A DNA stretch of 64,000 bases from Rhodococcus sp. UNC23MFCrub1.1 (GTDB taxonomy: Bacteria > Actinomycetota > Actinomycetes > Mycobacteriales > Mycobacteriaceae). Of this stretch, positions 42,230-51,271 are shown piece by piece. The notes beneath the pieces were generated by a model. It had not been told where the DNA came from and ran no database searches. It saw only the letters and a program-made list of their open reading frames with translations. Position 1 is the stretch's first letter. Each line of letters begins with the position of its first letter. A program made the translations under genes and the position numbers. The stretch lies in the NCBI RefSeq assembly GCF_000686025.1, contig NZ_JMLQ01000002.1:584739-648738 (forward strand), given 5' to 3'.

Positions 42230-42260
42230 ACATCGAAGGCTATCGGCAGCACCCTTCTCG

Positions 42261-43634
42261 TCAGTCGAAGAGGCTGTCACCGGTTCCGCCGGCGAGGTCG
42301 GTCCCGAACAGGTCGAGCTGGGAGCCGGACGACCGCGTCGGGCCGTCGACGCGGTCGGCGGCCAGACGCCGGTGGGCGGAGGTGAGGAGCGCGGAGGTGG
42401 TGCGCCAGACCCGCGCATCGAGACCGGCCGACGCGGCGACTCGCGGATCGGTGTCGTCGAGCGTGCGATCGAGGGCGGAGAGCTCGCACTCGCGCGCCAC
42501 GTCCAGGAAGCGGACGACGCGCGTGCGATCGTGTCCGCACGCGTTCAGCACCTCCTCGACGTCGATGTCGGCGCCGCGCTCCCACACCGCCTCGGCGATC
42601 GCGCGCAGTGCCTCGGGAATCACCGGACCGCCGTGCTCGTCCGTCCCGTCACCCGCGTCGTACTCGGGCGTCGGTTCACCGAACGCGTCGAGGTAGGGCC
42701 GCGCCCCGAGCCCGGCCCGGAGATGCTCGGCGGCCTCGCCGGCGAACTTCTCCATGACGGCCAGCATGTCGGCCACGTGCTGCGGGACGAACGGCACCAC
42801 CGTGACGTCGATGGTGGCGACGATGCGATCCTCGTCCAGCAGCACCTTGACGTGCGGCCACCGGCGATTGACGTCGTTGACGACCGACAGTGCTCGCCCC
42901 TCGTCGGTGACGCCGGCCGCGAGCGGCGCGAGGATCTGTACGAACGGCGCCTCCGGGGTGGGGCACAGGTAGAGCCAGGCCGGCCCGAGACGGAAAGGGT
43001 AGTCGCCGTCCTCGTCGGGGTGCGGCACGAACCCGAGGATGTGCAGGAGCGTCTGCTCGATGATCTCGAGACGGGCCTCGGGACCGGACGTGCGGACCGG
43101 CCGCAGCGGGTCGAACGGGACAGGGTCGGACGGCGGCGCGTCCTCGGGGTCCGTGGACGACGCGCCGAACCGGTCCTCGATCACGGGGCCGCACAGGTCG
43201 CCGTCCAGCTCGAGGAACGACGGGTGCGGGACACCCCACACCGAGTGCAGGACGCGGACAGCGGCGTCGGCGAGTTGGTCGGCGTAGCGCCGCGGGCGAT
43301 CGACGAACCAGTTCACCGGCTCGTCGTCGCGGCGCGTGGTGTGAGGGAGCGACGGCGGCGGGGCGAACCCGAACTGCTCCAGCAGTGCGCGCCCTTCGGA
43401 CGTCCACCGGCGGTGCTCGGCGAGGTACTCGTCCGCGAGCACCTCGCACCGGACCGTCTCGTCGTCCCATCCGTAGAACTGCAGGCAGGGCGGAACCGGA
43501 TCGGAGCCGGCGTGCGGGCACGCGAGCACCAGTGAGTGTCCCGCCGGCATCCCGTCGAGGTGATCGGCGAGCAGGGTGCGGAACCGGCTCCAGGCGGCCT
43601 CGGGCGAGAGGTCGACACTGTTCAGGTCGTTCAT
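42261..43634 (-). CDS. TY-Chap (T3SS/YbjN-like chaperone fold) domain protein
   Basis: 457 residues. Two segments look like the YbjN/T3SS-chaperone-like 'TY-Chap' fold: an N-terminal one (~1-110, with HSLVLACPH and CLQFYGWDDETVRCEV) and a central one (~180-300, with PFVQILAPLAAGVTDEGRAL and VNRRWPHVKVLLDEDRI). The C-terminal ~90 residues are helical and end in SQLDLFGTDLAG. These proteins are soluble and thought to bind peptides; function in actinobacteria, which lack T3SS, is unknown. ATG 43634 is supported by TACGGT (43641-43646, minus strand) six bases upstream. Confidence 0.65.
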   Translation of the reverse strand: MNDLNSVDLSPEAAWSRFRTLLADHLDGMPAGHSLVLACPHAGSDPVPPCLQFYGWDDETVRCEVLADEYLAEHRRWTSEGRALLEQFGFAPPPSLPHTTRRDDEPVNWFVDRPRRYADQLADAAVRVLHSVWGVPHPSFLELDGDLCGPVIEDRFGASSTDPEDAPPSDPVPFDPLRPVRTSGPEARLEIIEQTLLHILGFVPHPDEDGDYPFRLGPAWLYLCPTPEAPFVQILAPLAAGVTDEGRALSVVNDVNRRWPHVKVLLDEDRIVATIDVTVVPFVPQHVADMLAVMEKFAGEAAEHLRAGLGARPYLDAFGEPTPEYDAGDGTDEHGGPVIPEALRAIAEAVWERGADIDVEEVLNACGHDRTRVVRFLDVARECELSALDRTLDDTDPRVAASAGLDARVWRTTSALLTSAHRRLAADRVDGPTRSSGSQLDLFGTDLAGGTGDSLFD

Positions 43635-43681
43635 GGGGCGACCGTAACGCGGCCCACCGACACGGTGTCGCGAGTCCCGGC

Positions 43682-43975
43682 TCACACGGTCAGATCGGCG
43701 TACTCCTCGTGCGTCTCGACGAAGTGGTGCACGTAGGAGCACGACGGGACGATCTTCAGCCCCGCGGCGCGTGTGTCGTCGAGTGCGTGACGCACCAGGA
43801 CGGCCGCGAGTCCGCGTCCGCGGAACTCGGGAAGCGTCACGGTGTGGTCGAAGTCCCGGACAGTCGGATCGGTCTGCCGATACTCGGCGTAGCCGGCGAC
43901 CTCCTCACCGACGAGGATCTCGAAACGCTGACGGTCGGGATGGTGCTCCACGCGGGTGTCGTCTGTGTCTGCCAT
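43682..43975 (-). CDS. GCN5-related N-acetyltransferase (small, YidJ-like)
   Basis: 97 residues, the minimal single-domain acetyltransferase family (Gcn5-related/PF14542 type). Visible are EEVAGYAEYRQTD, the acetyl-CoA pyrophosphate loop LPEFRGRGLAAVLVRHAL and the end VPSCSYVHHFVETHEEYADL. Small members may acetylate proteins or small amines; the substrate is unknown. It lies 9 bases after the ThiZ-like gene but has its own leaderless promoter, with TAGGTT (43982-43987, minus strand) six bases before the ATG. Confidence 0.85.
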   Translation of the reverse strand: MADTDDTRVEHHPDRQRFEILVGEEVAGYAEYRQTDPTVRDFDHTVTLPEFRGRGLAAVLVRHALDDTRAAGLKIVPSCSYVHHFVETHEEYADLTV

Positions 43976-43984
43976 GGACCGAAC

Positions 43985-44731
43985 CTACTCGCCCGCGCCG
44001 GGACGAGGGCCCGTGCTTCCGAGGGCGTCCAGCAGCGCGCGTTCGTAGGTCGCGAACTCCCGCGTGGTGGCGGTCTCGGCGCGTCGCGGCCGCGGCAGAT
44101 CGATGCTCACGTCGGCGACCACCCGCGCGGGCCGCGGCGACAGCACGACGACCCGGTCCGACACCTGCACGGCCTCCCGGATGTCGTGGGTGATCATCAG
44201 GACCGTCCAGCGGTACCGCTGCCACACCTCCTGCATCCAGTCCTGCATGGCCGTCCTGGTCAGCGAGTCGAGAGCGCCGAACGGCTCGTCCAGCAGCAGG
44301 ACGTCGCGTCCCTGCACGACGGTCCGGAGCAGTGCGGCCCGCTGCCGCATCCCGCCGGACAGCGACGAGGGGCGTGCGTCCTCGAAGCCGTCGAGGCCGA
44401 AGACCGGGAACAGGTCGCGGGCCCGGCTCCGCGCCTGCGCCCTCGGAACCCCCTGCACCTCCAGCCCGAGTGCGGTGTTCGCGAGAACCGAACGCCACGG
44501 GAACAACAGATCCTTCTGCGGCATGTACGCGCAGCGCGGTGTCACCACGGTGCCGCTGTCCGCGTCGTCGAGACCGGCGAGGAGGGTGAACAGCGTGCTC
44601 TTGCCGCAGCCGCTCGGGCCGACGATCGACACGAACTGTCCTCCCTCGACGGCGAGGTCGACCCCGTCCAGTACCGGTGTCCCCGGGTAGGACTTGCGCA
44701 CCGAGGTCAGCTCCAGAACAGGATCCGTCAT
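43985..44731 (-). CDS. thiZ: ABC transporter ATP-binding protein, thiamine-precursor uptake
   Basis: 248 residues of the nitrate/sulfonate/taurine (NitT/TauT) importer ATPase type. Walker A is VGPSGCGKSTLFTLLAG (residues ~37-53), the Q-loop is in CAYMPQKDLLFPWRSVL, the signature is LSGGMRQRAALLR and Walker B is VLLLDEPFGALDS. ATG 44731 has a strong AAGGAGG site and overlaps the permease gene by four bases. Linkage to TenA and a TPP riboswitch identifies it as ThiZ of the ThiXYZ importer of pyrimidine-type thiamine precursors. Confidence 0.88.
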   Translation of the reverse strand: MTDPVLELTSVRKSYPGTPVLDGVDLAVEGGQFVSIVGPSGCGKSTLFTLLAGLDDADSGTVVTPRCAYMPQKDLLFPWRSVLANTALGLEVQGVPRAQARSRARDLFPVFGLDGFEDARPSSLSGGMRQRAALLRTVVQGRDVLLLDEPFGALDSLTRTAMQDWMQEVWQRYRWTVLMITHDIREAVQVSDRVVVLSPRPARVVADVSIDLPRPRRAETATTREFATYERALLDALGSTGPRPGAGE

Positions 44732-45522
44732 CGCGTTTCCTCCTTCGCCGCGAGCGCCCACGGCGCGAGAAGCCGCTCGGCCACGAACGTGAGGAGGAAG
44801 AGTGCGATGCTGCACACCGCCGTGACCACGACCGCGGCCAGCACGAGATCCGTGCGGAACGCGTTCTTCTGCTGCGCCATGTAGATGCCCAGACCCGACG
44901 TGGCGCCGACGTACTCGGAGAAGACGGCACCGACGACGGCGTAGGTGATCCCGATGCGGAGCGCGGTGAAGAAGCGCGGCAGCGCGGACGGGAGCCGGAC
45001 GTACCGGAACTGTTGTCGCCGTGACGCTCCCATGCTGCGCAGCAGTGCGTCGGACTCCTTGTCCGCGGAGGCGAATCCCTCGATCAGGCCGAGGGTCATC
45101 GGGAAGAACGTCACCAGCGCGATCACCAGGAGCTTGGGGAGGATGCCGAATCCGAACCAGATGATCATCAGGGGAGCGACGGCGATGACCGGCAGTGTCT
45201 GCGACACCACGAGCAGGGGAACGATGGCGCGGCGCAGCCACGGCGAGAAGTCCACGGCCGTGGCGATGATCCACGAGATCGTCAGGGAGACGGCGAAACC
45301 GAGCAGAGTGACCTGAATGGTGGACGATGCGTGACCCGCGATGACGGCACGGTTCGTCCAGCCCTGATCGACGACGCGGGCGGGGGAGGGGAGTACGCGC
45401 GGCGAGATGCCGCTGACGACCACGTACACCTGCCAGGCCGCCACGAGGCCCGCCGCGAGCAGCAGCGCCGGCGCGTACCGCCCCACCCGTCCGCCGCGCT
45501 CAGCCCTCAGCGAGGTACTCAT
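44728..45522 (-). CDS. thiX: ABC transporter permease, thiamine-precursor uptake
   Basis: 264 residues, six transmembrane helices, BPD-type permease of the NitT/TauT family. The EAA loop that contacts the ATPase is visible as LIEGFASADKESDALLRSMGASRRQQFRYVRLPSALP in shortened view (residues ~135-170). It overlaps the substrate-binding protein gene (45500-45522) by 23 bases and thiZ by four. Context makes it ThiX, the membrane channel for formylaminopyrimidine or HMP-like compounds. Confidence 0.88.
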   Translation of the reverse strand: MSTSLRAERGGRVGRYAPALLLAAGLVAAWQVYVVVSGISPRVLPSPARVVDQGWTNRAVIAGHASSTIQVTLLGFAVSLTISWIIATAVDFSPWLRRAIVPLLVVSQTLPVIAVAPLMIIWFGFGILPKLLVIALVTFFPMTLGLIEGFASADKESDALLRSMGASRRQQFRYVRLPSALPRFFTALRIGITYAVVGAVFSEYVGATSGLGIYMAQQKNAFRTDLVLAAVVVTAVCSIALFLLTFVAERLLAPWALAAKEETR

Positions 45523-46534
45523 CGGTGAAGTAGGTCGACCAGTCGGGCTCGGTGGTCAGCGGTGCGCCGTCGGGCCCGGCCAGGACACCGGCGTCGAACA
45601 GGAACTTCGAGTACCCGGACCATCGCTCCAGGGTCTGCGTCCCGACGCGGCCGTTCTCGTCGAGCATGTAGTCCTTCGCCAGCATGCGCTGACTCTCGAC
45701 GACCAGGTCTTCGTCGGGAAATGCTCCCGGGTTGGCGTCGATCAGATCGCGCGCGCCTGCGTCGGGATCGTCGGCGGCCTTCTGGTAACCCTTCTGCAAG
45801 GCCTGCACGAACTGTCGCGCCTGTTCGGGGTGCTCGGCCATCCACTCGTCACCGCCGTCGACGACGATCGCGTACGAGTCGGGGAAGCCGAAGTCGGTGT
45901 AGTCGAAGTACGTCATCGGGGTTCCGGCCCGCTCGGCCTCGAGACCCTCCCACGCGAAGTAGGAGACGGTGAAGTCCGCGGTACCGGAGTAGACCGCCTC
46001 GTACGCGGACGTCCCGAGCACCACGGTCTCGAAATCGCCGGTGCCACCGTCGTTCTCGATCACCTTGCGGAGGGTGGCCTCCTCGCCCGCATCGCCGAAC
46101 CCGGCGTAGGTCCGCCCGTCCAGGTCGCGGGGGCTCCGGAGGTCCTGCCGGTCGGCGCGGACGCCGATGCCGGTGGCCCAGTGCTGGAGCGGCGCCATCA
46201 CCGAGGTCACCTTCGCACCGGCGGCGCGGGCGTAGGTGGCGGAGCTGTGGAAGCTGATCCCGAACTCGGCGTTACCGGAGTCGATCAGCGTGTCGGGGGA
46301 CGTCGAGTTGTACGGCAGGATCTCGACGTTCAGTCCGGCGTCCGCGAAGTAGCCCTCCTGTTGGGCGACGAACAGGCCCGTGTGGTTCGTGTTGGGTGTC
46401 CAGTCGAGCGCGAAGCGGATCGTGTTCGCGTCGGAGGCATCGGACGTGGCGCAGCCCGCGAGACCCGCGGCGGCGACGAGCGACACGGTGAGCAGAGCCG
46501 CGACGCGCTCGACCCTCGTGTGCCGCGCCCTCAT
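45500..46534 (-). CDS. thiY: ABC substrate-binding lipoprotein, NMT1/THI5-like
   Basis: 344 residues with a lipoprotein signal peptide (LAGC lipobox, acylated C28). The mature domain is a NMT1/THI5-like periplasmic-binding fold: IRFALDWTPNTNHTGLFVAQ, then GYFADAGLNVEILPY and EFGISFHSS. The DWTPNTNHTG motif is characteristic of ThiY/HMP-binding relatives. It should capture pyrimidine thiamine precursors outside the membrane. Its start overlaps the end of tenA by four bases. Confidence 0.9.
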   Translation of the reverse strand: MRARHTRVERVAALLTVSLVAAAGLAGCATSDASDANTIRFALDWTPNTNHTGLFVAQQEGYFADAGLNVEILPYNSTSPDTLIDSGNAEFGISFHSSATYARAAGAKVTSVMAPLQHWATGIGVRADRQDLRSPRDLDGRTYAGFGDAGEEATLRKVIENDGGTGDFETVVLGTSAYEAVYSGTADFTVSYFAWEGLEAERAGTPMTYFDYTDFGFPDSYAIVVDGGDEWMAEHPEQARQFVQALQKGYQKAADDPDAGARDLIDANPGAFPDEDLVVESQRMLAKDYMLDENGRVGTQTLERWSGYSKFLFDAGVLAGPDGAPLTTEPDWSTYFTDEYLAEG

Positions 46535-47283
46535 GCGTCCGACCCCGAAGCAGGCCAGGGCACGGTGTTCAGGGCGGTGTCCCAGAACAGCAGTTCGTAG
46601 CGCATCGCCACGACGAACGCGTCACTCATCCGCTGTCGTTCGGCCGGGCCGGCCACCTCGGCAGCCGCGTCGACGAGCTCGCGGGCGCGCGCGGCGGAGG
46701 TCTGGAAGTCCTCGGCGTCGTACGTCGTCACCCACCGGGCGTACGGGTGGTGCGGATCAGCGTCGAGCACGGCGCGGGCCGAGGCCGCGAGTCCGCGGCC
46801 GACCTCGGCGTAGATCCAGAAACAGGGGAGCGCGGCCGCGGCGCCGACGGCGTAGGTGTCGGTCGCCGCCGTCGCCGTGAGGAACGAGACGTACCCGAGG
46901 CACGCCTGGCTGTGCTCGACCGGCTTCTCCGACGGACCGCCGAGAGCGACGTCGGCGAGAAGGCTGGTGTGCAACGACTTCTCGACCGTCGCGGCCGTCG
47001 CCGCCGACGTGGCCCAGAACGCTCCGGCCTCCGGATCGACTGCGCGCGAGGACAGGAGGGCCAAGGCCTTCGCGTATCCCTCGAGGTAGAGGCCGTCCTG
47101 CTCGATGTACGTCCGGAACGACGTGATCGGCAGGGTGCCGTCGCCGAGTCGGGTGAGGAACTCGAGATCGCCGATCCGGGCCCGCAGGCCTGCCGTGCGG
47201 TCCCAGAGGAGGTCGGTGAAGCGTGTGAGGTCGGCTGCATCCGTGGTGGAGGCAGCGTCGACCGCATGGTCGTACGGCGTCAT
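46531..47283 (-). CDS. tenA: aminopyrimidine aminohydrolase / thiaminase II
   Basis: 250 residues, TenA family. In thiamine salvage it hydrolyses aminomethyl-HMP to HMP. Catalytic residues are visible: the active Cys in AALPCFWIYAEVG (C154), the Glu of RYELLFWDTALN (E230) and an Asp in YIEQDGLYL (D63). C154 puts it in the TenA_C branch. It is the first gene of the operon and lies directly behind a TPP riboswitch. YlmB, which would deformylate imported FAMP first, is not in the window. Confidence 0.93.
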   Translation of the reverse strand: MTPYDHAVDAASTTDAADLTRFTDLLWDRTAGLRARIGDLEFLTRLGDGTLPITSFRTYIEQDGLYLEGYAKALALLSSRAVDPEAGAFWATSAATAATVEKSLHTSLLADVALGGPSEKPVEHSQACLGYVSFLTATAATDTYAVGAAAALPCFWIYAEVGRGLAASARAVLDADPHHPYARWVTTYDAEDFQTSAARARELVDAAAEVAGPAERQRMSDAFVVAMRYELLFWDTALNTVPWPASGSDA

Positions 47284-47289
47284 GGCCGT

Positions 47290-47369
47290 GACATCCCTTC
47301 GTCAGAATTACCTGCATCAGGTTCTCGGGTGTGGTCTCAGCCTCGCGACGCGAAGCACCCCGTGTCAGA
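47290..47369 (-). ncRNA. TPP riboswitch (THI element)
   Basis: On the minus strand the conserved THI-box elements appear in order: ACACGGGGTGC, GGCTGAGA, ACCTGATGCAGGTAATTC and CGAAGGGA, immediately before the tenA start. TPP binding should shut down the tenA-thiYXZ operon. A possible -10 (TATGGT, 47378-47383, minus strand) lies just upstream, right at the 3' end of the MFS gene. Confidence 0.93.
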
Positions 47370-47401
47370 ACTCGCCGACCATAGCACCGGCGGTCGTGCG
47401 G

Positions 47402-48799
47402 CTACTTCATGTCCTCCAGTTCCATGCCCTTCGTCTCGGGGATCTTGGACTTCACGAAGAAGAACGACAGGGCGGCGAAGAGTGCGAAGCCGCCGTAGAC
47501 GATGGAGAGTCCGACCATCTCGGTGAGCGACGGGAACAGCAGCGAGATGACGAAGTTAGCCACCCAGTTCGCGGCCGTACCGATGCCGAGAGCCATGGCG
47601 CGCATACGGTTCGGGAACATCTCGCCGAGCAGGACCCACATGATCGGTCCCCACGTCGACGCGAAGAAGATCACGAACAGGTTTGCGCCGATCAGCGCCA
47701 CGACGCCCCAGGGATCGGGCAGGGAGACCTCGTCGCCGGTGCCGATCTGCTGGGAGAACGCGATCGCCGCCATGAGGAGACCGACGAACATACCGATGGA
47801 GCCGGCCATGAGCAGGTTGCGCCGACCCACCCGGTCGACGAAGAGAATGGCCACGAACGTCATGGCCACGTTGATCACGGAGGTGATGACCGACGTGGTG
47901 AAGGACTGACTCTCGGTGAAGCCCACCGACTTCCACAGTGTGGTGGAGTAGTAGAAGATCGCGTTGATACCGACGAACTGCTGCAGGACGGCCATGATGA
48001 TGCCGACCCACACCAGCGGCTGCAGACCGAAGCGCGGACCGCGGATGTCGGCGAACGACGAGCGCTGCTCCTTGCGCAGAGTCAGGCGGATCTCGTGGAT
48101 GCGCTCGTTGGGGTGCTTCTCGCCGGTGATGTTCGCGAGAATCTGCGCGGCCTCCTCGTCGAGGTGCTTGCCCACGAGGTAACGCGGCGACTCGGGGATG
48201 AGCAACGCGAGGACGCCGTAGACGACGGCGGGGATCACGCCGACGATGAACATCCACCGCCAGGCCTCGAGGCCGAGCCACAGGTCGTTGGACGCACCGT
48301 CCGCACGATCCGCCAGCACGGCGTCCGAGAGCAGTGCGGCGAAGATGCCGATGGTGATGGCCAGCTGCTGCAGCGACGCGAGGCTGCCGCGCATCCGGGC
48401 CGGCGAAATCTCCGCGATGTACGCGGGGGCGATCACCGACGCGATGCCGATGCCGAGACCGCCGAGCACACGCCACAGCATCAGGTCGGGAACGCTGAAG
48501 GCCAGACCCGAGCCGACCGACGAGATGATGAAGAGCGCGGACCCGAGCAGCATCACCTTCTTGCGTCCCCACCGGTCGGCCAGTCCGCCGGCGAACCAGG
48601 CGCCCGCCGCGCACCCGAGCAGGGCGATCGCGACGGTGAAGCCGGTGAGGAACTCGCCGAGGGCGAATCTGCCCTGGATGGAGTCGACGGCGCCGTTGAT
48701 GACGGAACTGTCGAAACCGAAAAGAAAGCCGCCGACGGCGGCCGCAATGGTCACGCCGATGACTTTGGCCGTGTGATTGGCCGATGCCTGTGTCGTCAT
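47402..48799 (-). CDS. MFS sugar:H+ symporter (SP family)
   Basis: 465 residues, 12 transmembrane helices. Sugar porter signatures: GFLFGFDSSVINGAVDSIQ, GGLADRWGRKKVMLLGS, LGGLGIGIASVIAPAYIAE, PESPRYLVGK, QQFVGINAIFYYST, DRVGRRNLL and the final PETKGMELE. The family imports glucose, galactose, xylose, myo-inositol and similar sugars; the QQFVGINA and PETKG pattern does not fix which. ATG 48799 is preceded by a weak AAGG site. It is transcribed in the same direction as the thiamine operon, so readthrough into the riboswitch region is possible. Confidence 0.9.
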   Translation of the reverse strand: MTTQASANHTAKVIGVTIAAAVGGFLFGFDSSVINGAVDSIQGRFALGEFLTGFTVAIALLGCAAGAWFAGGLADRWGRKKVMLLGSALFIISSVGSGLAFSVPDLMLWRVLGGLGIGIASVIAPAYIAEISPARMRGSLASLQQLAITIGIFAALLSDAVLADRADGASNDLWLGLEAWRWMFIVGVIPAVVYGVLALLIPESPRYLVGKHLDEEAAQILANITGEKHPNERIHEIRLTLRKEQRSSFADIRGPRFGLQPLVWVGIIMAVLQQFVGINAIFYYSTTLWKSVGFTESQSFTTSVITSVINVAMTFVAILFVDRVGRRNLLMAGSIGMFVGLLMAAIAFSQQIGTGDEVSLPDPWGVVALIGANLFVIFFASTWGPIMWVLLGEMFPNRMRAMALGIGTAANWVANFVISLLFPSLTEMVGLSIVYGGFALFAALSFFFVKSKIPETKGMELEDMK

Positions 48800-48947
48800 C
48801 CTTGTCCACCTACATGTCGGCCACCGGCCGCGCCGGTCGATGGCGGAGGAGTTTCGCTTGGTTCGGACCCTACGCCCGGCGCGACCGCTGTGGAGCGGCG
48901 ACCTGACGGCAGTTTGAGCAGCGCCGGAACGGTGAATCCCGCCGGTC

Positions 48948-49337
48948 ATGAAGAAGACTCTGCGACGCACCGGCGACGCCTCCGCCGACGTCGCGTGGGA
49001 GCGGTACATGGACCTGTCGCTCTGGTCGACGTGGGCACCGCAGATCATGGGGGTCGACGCGTCCACCGACCGTCTCGCCGCCGGCACGACCGGCACGGTG
49101 CGCGGACCCCTCGGCGTGCGGGTGTCCTTCGAGGTCCACTCCGTGGACGAGGCCGCACGGGTGTGGTCGTGGCGCGCGTGGATCGGCGCTCCGAGTGCCG
49201 GGCTCACCCTGGAACACGGTGTCGTCAGCGCGGGGTCGGGCTCGTCGACGTGGTTGGTCGTGGACGGTCTGGCACCGCTCGTCCTCGGCTACTCTCCAGC
49301 GGCCCTGTTCGCGCTCGGTCGACTGGTGACAGCGTGA
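48948..49337 (+). CDS. SRPBCC family protein
   Basis: 129 residues. The N-terminal segment (KKTLRRTGDASADVAWERYMDLSLWSTWAP, in the order strand-helix-strand) and the later GTTGTVRGPLGVRVSFEV match small polyketide cyclase/START-like proteins. The ligand and role are unknown. It lies 46 bases before the carboxylesterase gene on the same strand and might be co-transcribed with it, although TAACGT before the esterase suggests a separate start. Confidence 0.7.
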   Translation: MKKTLRRTGDASADVAWERYMDLSLWSTWAPQIMGVDASTDRLAAGTTGTVRGPLGVRVSFEVHSVDEAARVWSWRAWIGAPSAGLTLEHGVVSAGSGSSTWLVVDGLAPLVLGYSPAALFALGRLVTA

Positions 49338-49383
49338 CGACCATCGGGGTCCGATCCCCGCACTCCCTGTAACGTCGGTCCTC

Positions 49384-50928
49384 GTGGGGGCAACCGAGAG
49401 CAGCCATGTCGTCTCGTCGCGCGACGGTGAGATCCGCGGCTACGGGCACGGCGACGTTGTCAGTTGGAAGGGCATCCCGTTCGCGGCGCCACCCGTGGCG
49501 GAGCACCGATTCCGCGCACCACGCCCACCGGAGCCGTGGGACGGGGTCCGCGACGGCAGGACCTTCGGAGCGATGGCACCGCAGGGCCGTGACGGCCCGA
49601 TTCCCATGGACTCGTCCATCCCGATGGACGAGGACTGCCTGACTCTCAACGTCTGGGCCCCGACACCGGACGGCATCTCCCGTCCGGTGATGGTGTGGAT
49701 CCACGGCGGTGCCTACGTCCTGGGATCATCTGCGCAACGGATCTACAACGGGCGCAACCTGTCCCGCCTCGGTGAGGTGGTGGTCGTGACCGTCAACTAC
49801 CGGGTGGGCGCGCTGGGGTGGTTGGACCTGTCGTCGTTCGACACCGATGGCAGCGTCTTCGAGACCAATCTCGGGCTCCGCGACCAGATCGCGGCGCTCA
49901 CGTGGGTGCGCGACTGCATCGCCGCGTTCGGCGGCGACCCGACCAACGTCACCGTCTTCGGTGAGTCGTCCGGTGGCGCGTCGGTGACCACTCTCATGAC
50001 GTCACCGCACGCGGAAGGTCTGTTCCACAAGGCGATCGCCCAGAGTTCCCCGGCCACCTCGGTGTACGGCCCGGAACGCGCGCGCACCGTCGCGCAGCGG
50101 TTCCTCGAACTCGTCGATCTGCCCGCGGAGCGTGCCGAGGAGCTGCGGACGATGCCGGTGGAGAGGTTGGTCGACGCAGCCGAGAAGCTGGTCTACGAGG
50201 TTCCCGAGAAGGTGCCCGGCACATTGGGATTCGCACCCGTCGTCGACGGTGACGTGGTGCCGCGGTATCCGGTGGCCGCGTTCCAGAAGGGCTTCTCGCA
50301 CGACGTCCCGCTCATCATCGGGTCGAATCACGACGAGGCATCGGTGTTCCGCCTGATGAAGTCGCCGTTGATGCCCGTCACCTCGGACACGGTGAGCACG
50401 ATGTTCGAGGCGATCGCCGTCGACCATCCCGACCTCTCACCGGCTCGTATCGCCGACATCCTCTCCGCGTACCCGGATCTGCCGAAGAGTGCGGGCGCGC
50501 TGGCCCTCTCGCGCGACGCAGGGTTCCGGATGCCGAGCCTGTGGATCGCGGAGGCCCACTGCCGACGAGCGCCGACGTTCGTCTACCGTTTCGATCACGC
50601 GACACCCGTGCTGCGCGCGGCACGTATCGGCGCCGGTCACGCCACCGAGTTGCCGTACGTCTTCGGCAATTTCGGGACCTTCGACCGGGACCCGACCTTC
50701 TGGCTGGGTGGGCGCAAGGCAGCGCAGCAGGTCTCCCGGCGAATGCAACGACGCTGGGTGGCGTTCGCGTGGCACGGGGTTCCTGCTGCGCTGGACGGGT
50801 CGAAGCACTGGGCGCCCTACGACGAGCGCCGTCGCACTCTCGTCATCGACGGGCGTGATGCTCTGGTCGAGGATCCGGACCGTGAGCTGCGCGAGATCTG
50901 GGGCGAGAAGGTGCTCGGCTTCAGCTGA
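49384..50928 (+). CDS. type B carboxylesterase
   Basis: 514 residues. The carboxylesterase B serine motif FGESSGGAS places S195, the oxyanion loop is WIHGGAYVLGSS, and EDCLTLNVWAP is the second family signature. The catalytic His is in GAGHATELPYVFG. No signal peptide is seen, so it is probably cytosolic. The substrate is unknown; relatives hydrolyse p-nitrobenzyl, phenmedipham and other esters. GTG 49384 is preceded by TAACGT eight bases upstream (leaderless layout). Confidence 0.9.
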   Translation: MGATESSHVVSSRDGEIRGYGHGDVVSWKGIPFAAPPVAEHRFRAPRPPEPWDGVRDGRTFGAMAPQGRDGPIPMDSSIPMDEDCLTLNVWAPTPDGISRPVMVWIHGGAYVLGSSAQRIYNGRNLSRLGEVVVVTVNYRVGALGWLDLSSFDTDGSVFETNLGLRDQIAALTWVRDCIAAFGGDPTNVTVFGESSGGASVTTLMTSPHAEGLFHKAIAQSSPATSVYGPERARTVAQRFLELVDLPAERAEELRTMPVERLVDAAEKLVYEVPEKVPGTLGFAPVVDGDVVPRYPVAAFQKGFSHDVPLIIGSNHDEASVFRLMKSPLMPVTSDTVSTMFEAIAVDHPDLSPARIADILSAYPDLPKSAGALALSRDAGFRMPSLWIAEAHCRRAPTFVYRFDHATPVLRAARIGAGHATELPYVFGNFGTFDRDPTFWLGGRKAAQQVSRRMQRRWVAFAWHGVPAALDGSKHWAPYDERRRTLVIDGRDALVEDPDRELREIWGEKVLGFS

Positions 50929-50934
50929 GGTCCG

Positions 50935-51234
50935 TCAGGCCTTGCTGTAGGTGAGGCAGTTCGCGGTGTCCGACGACTCGCCGGCGCCGATGCGGACCGC
51001 TGCCGCGCTGCACTCGAGGTTGTCGTTGAACGAGCAGTCGACGCGCTGGCACGCACCGACCTGGGTGGAGACGGTGTCGAGACCGCCCTTGGTGCTCAAG
51101 GGAATGAACGTGCCGCAATCGGCCGTTCCGTTCGAGCCTCCGACATTGATGGCGAAGGCGTGGCATCCGTCGTGGTTGTACGAACAGGCGCTGACACTGC
51201 ACTCACTGACGCGGGGCATTTCGAGGGAAGTCAT
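50935..51234 (-). CDS. Cys-rich DUF1540 protein (two repeats)
   Basis: 99 residues made of two DUF1540-like units, each with four Cys: C12, C17, C24, C40 and C62, C67, C75, C93. The units read CSVSACSYNHDGCHA...ADC and CQRVDCSFNDNLECSA...ANC. Four-Cys units of this kind probably bind metal or form a small disulphide knot. The promoter is readable on the minus strand (-35 TTGCTG, 51269-51274; -10 TATTAC, 51245-51250), and an IdeR-like iron box overlaps the -35. That suggests induction by iron limitation. Only 10 bases separate the -10 from the ATG, so the transcript is nearly leaderless. Confidence 0.85.
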   Translation of the reverse strand: MTSLEMPRVSECSVSACSYNHDGCHAFAINVGGSNGTADCGTFIPLSTKGGLDTVSTQVGACQRVDCSFNDNLECSAAAVRIGAGESSDTANCLTYSKA

Positions 51235-51271
51235 GACGATGACGGTAATACGCGAAAAGCGTCTCCACCAG

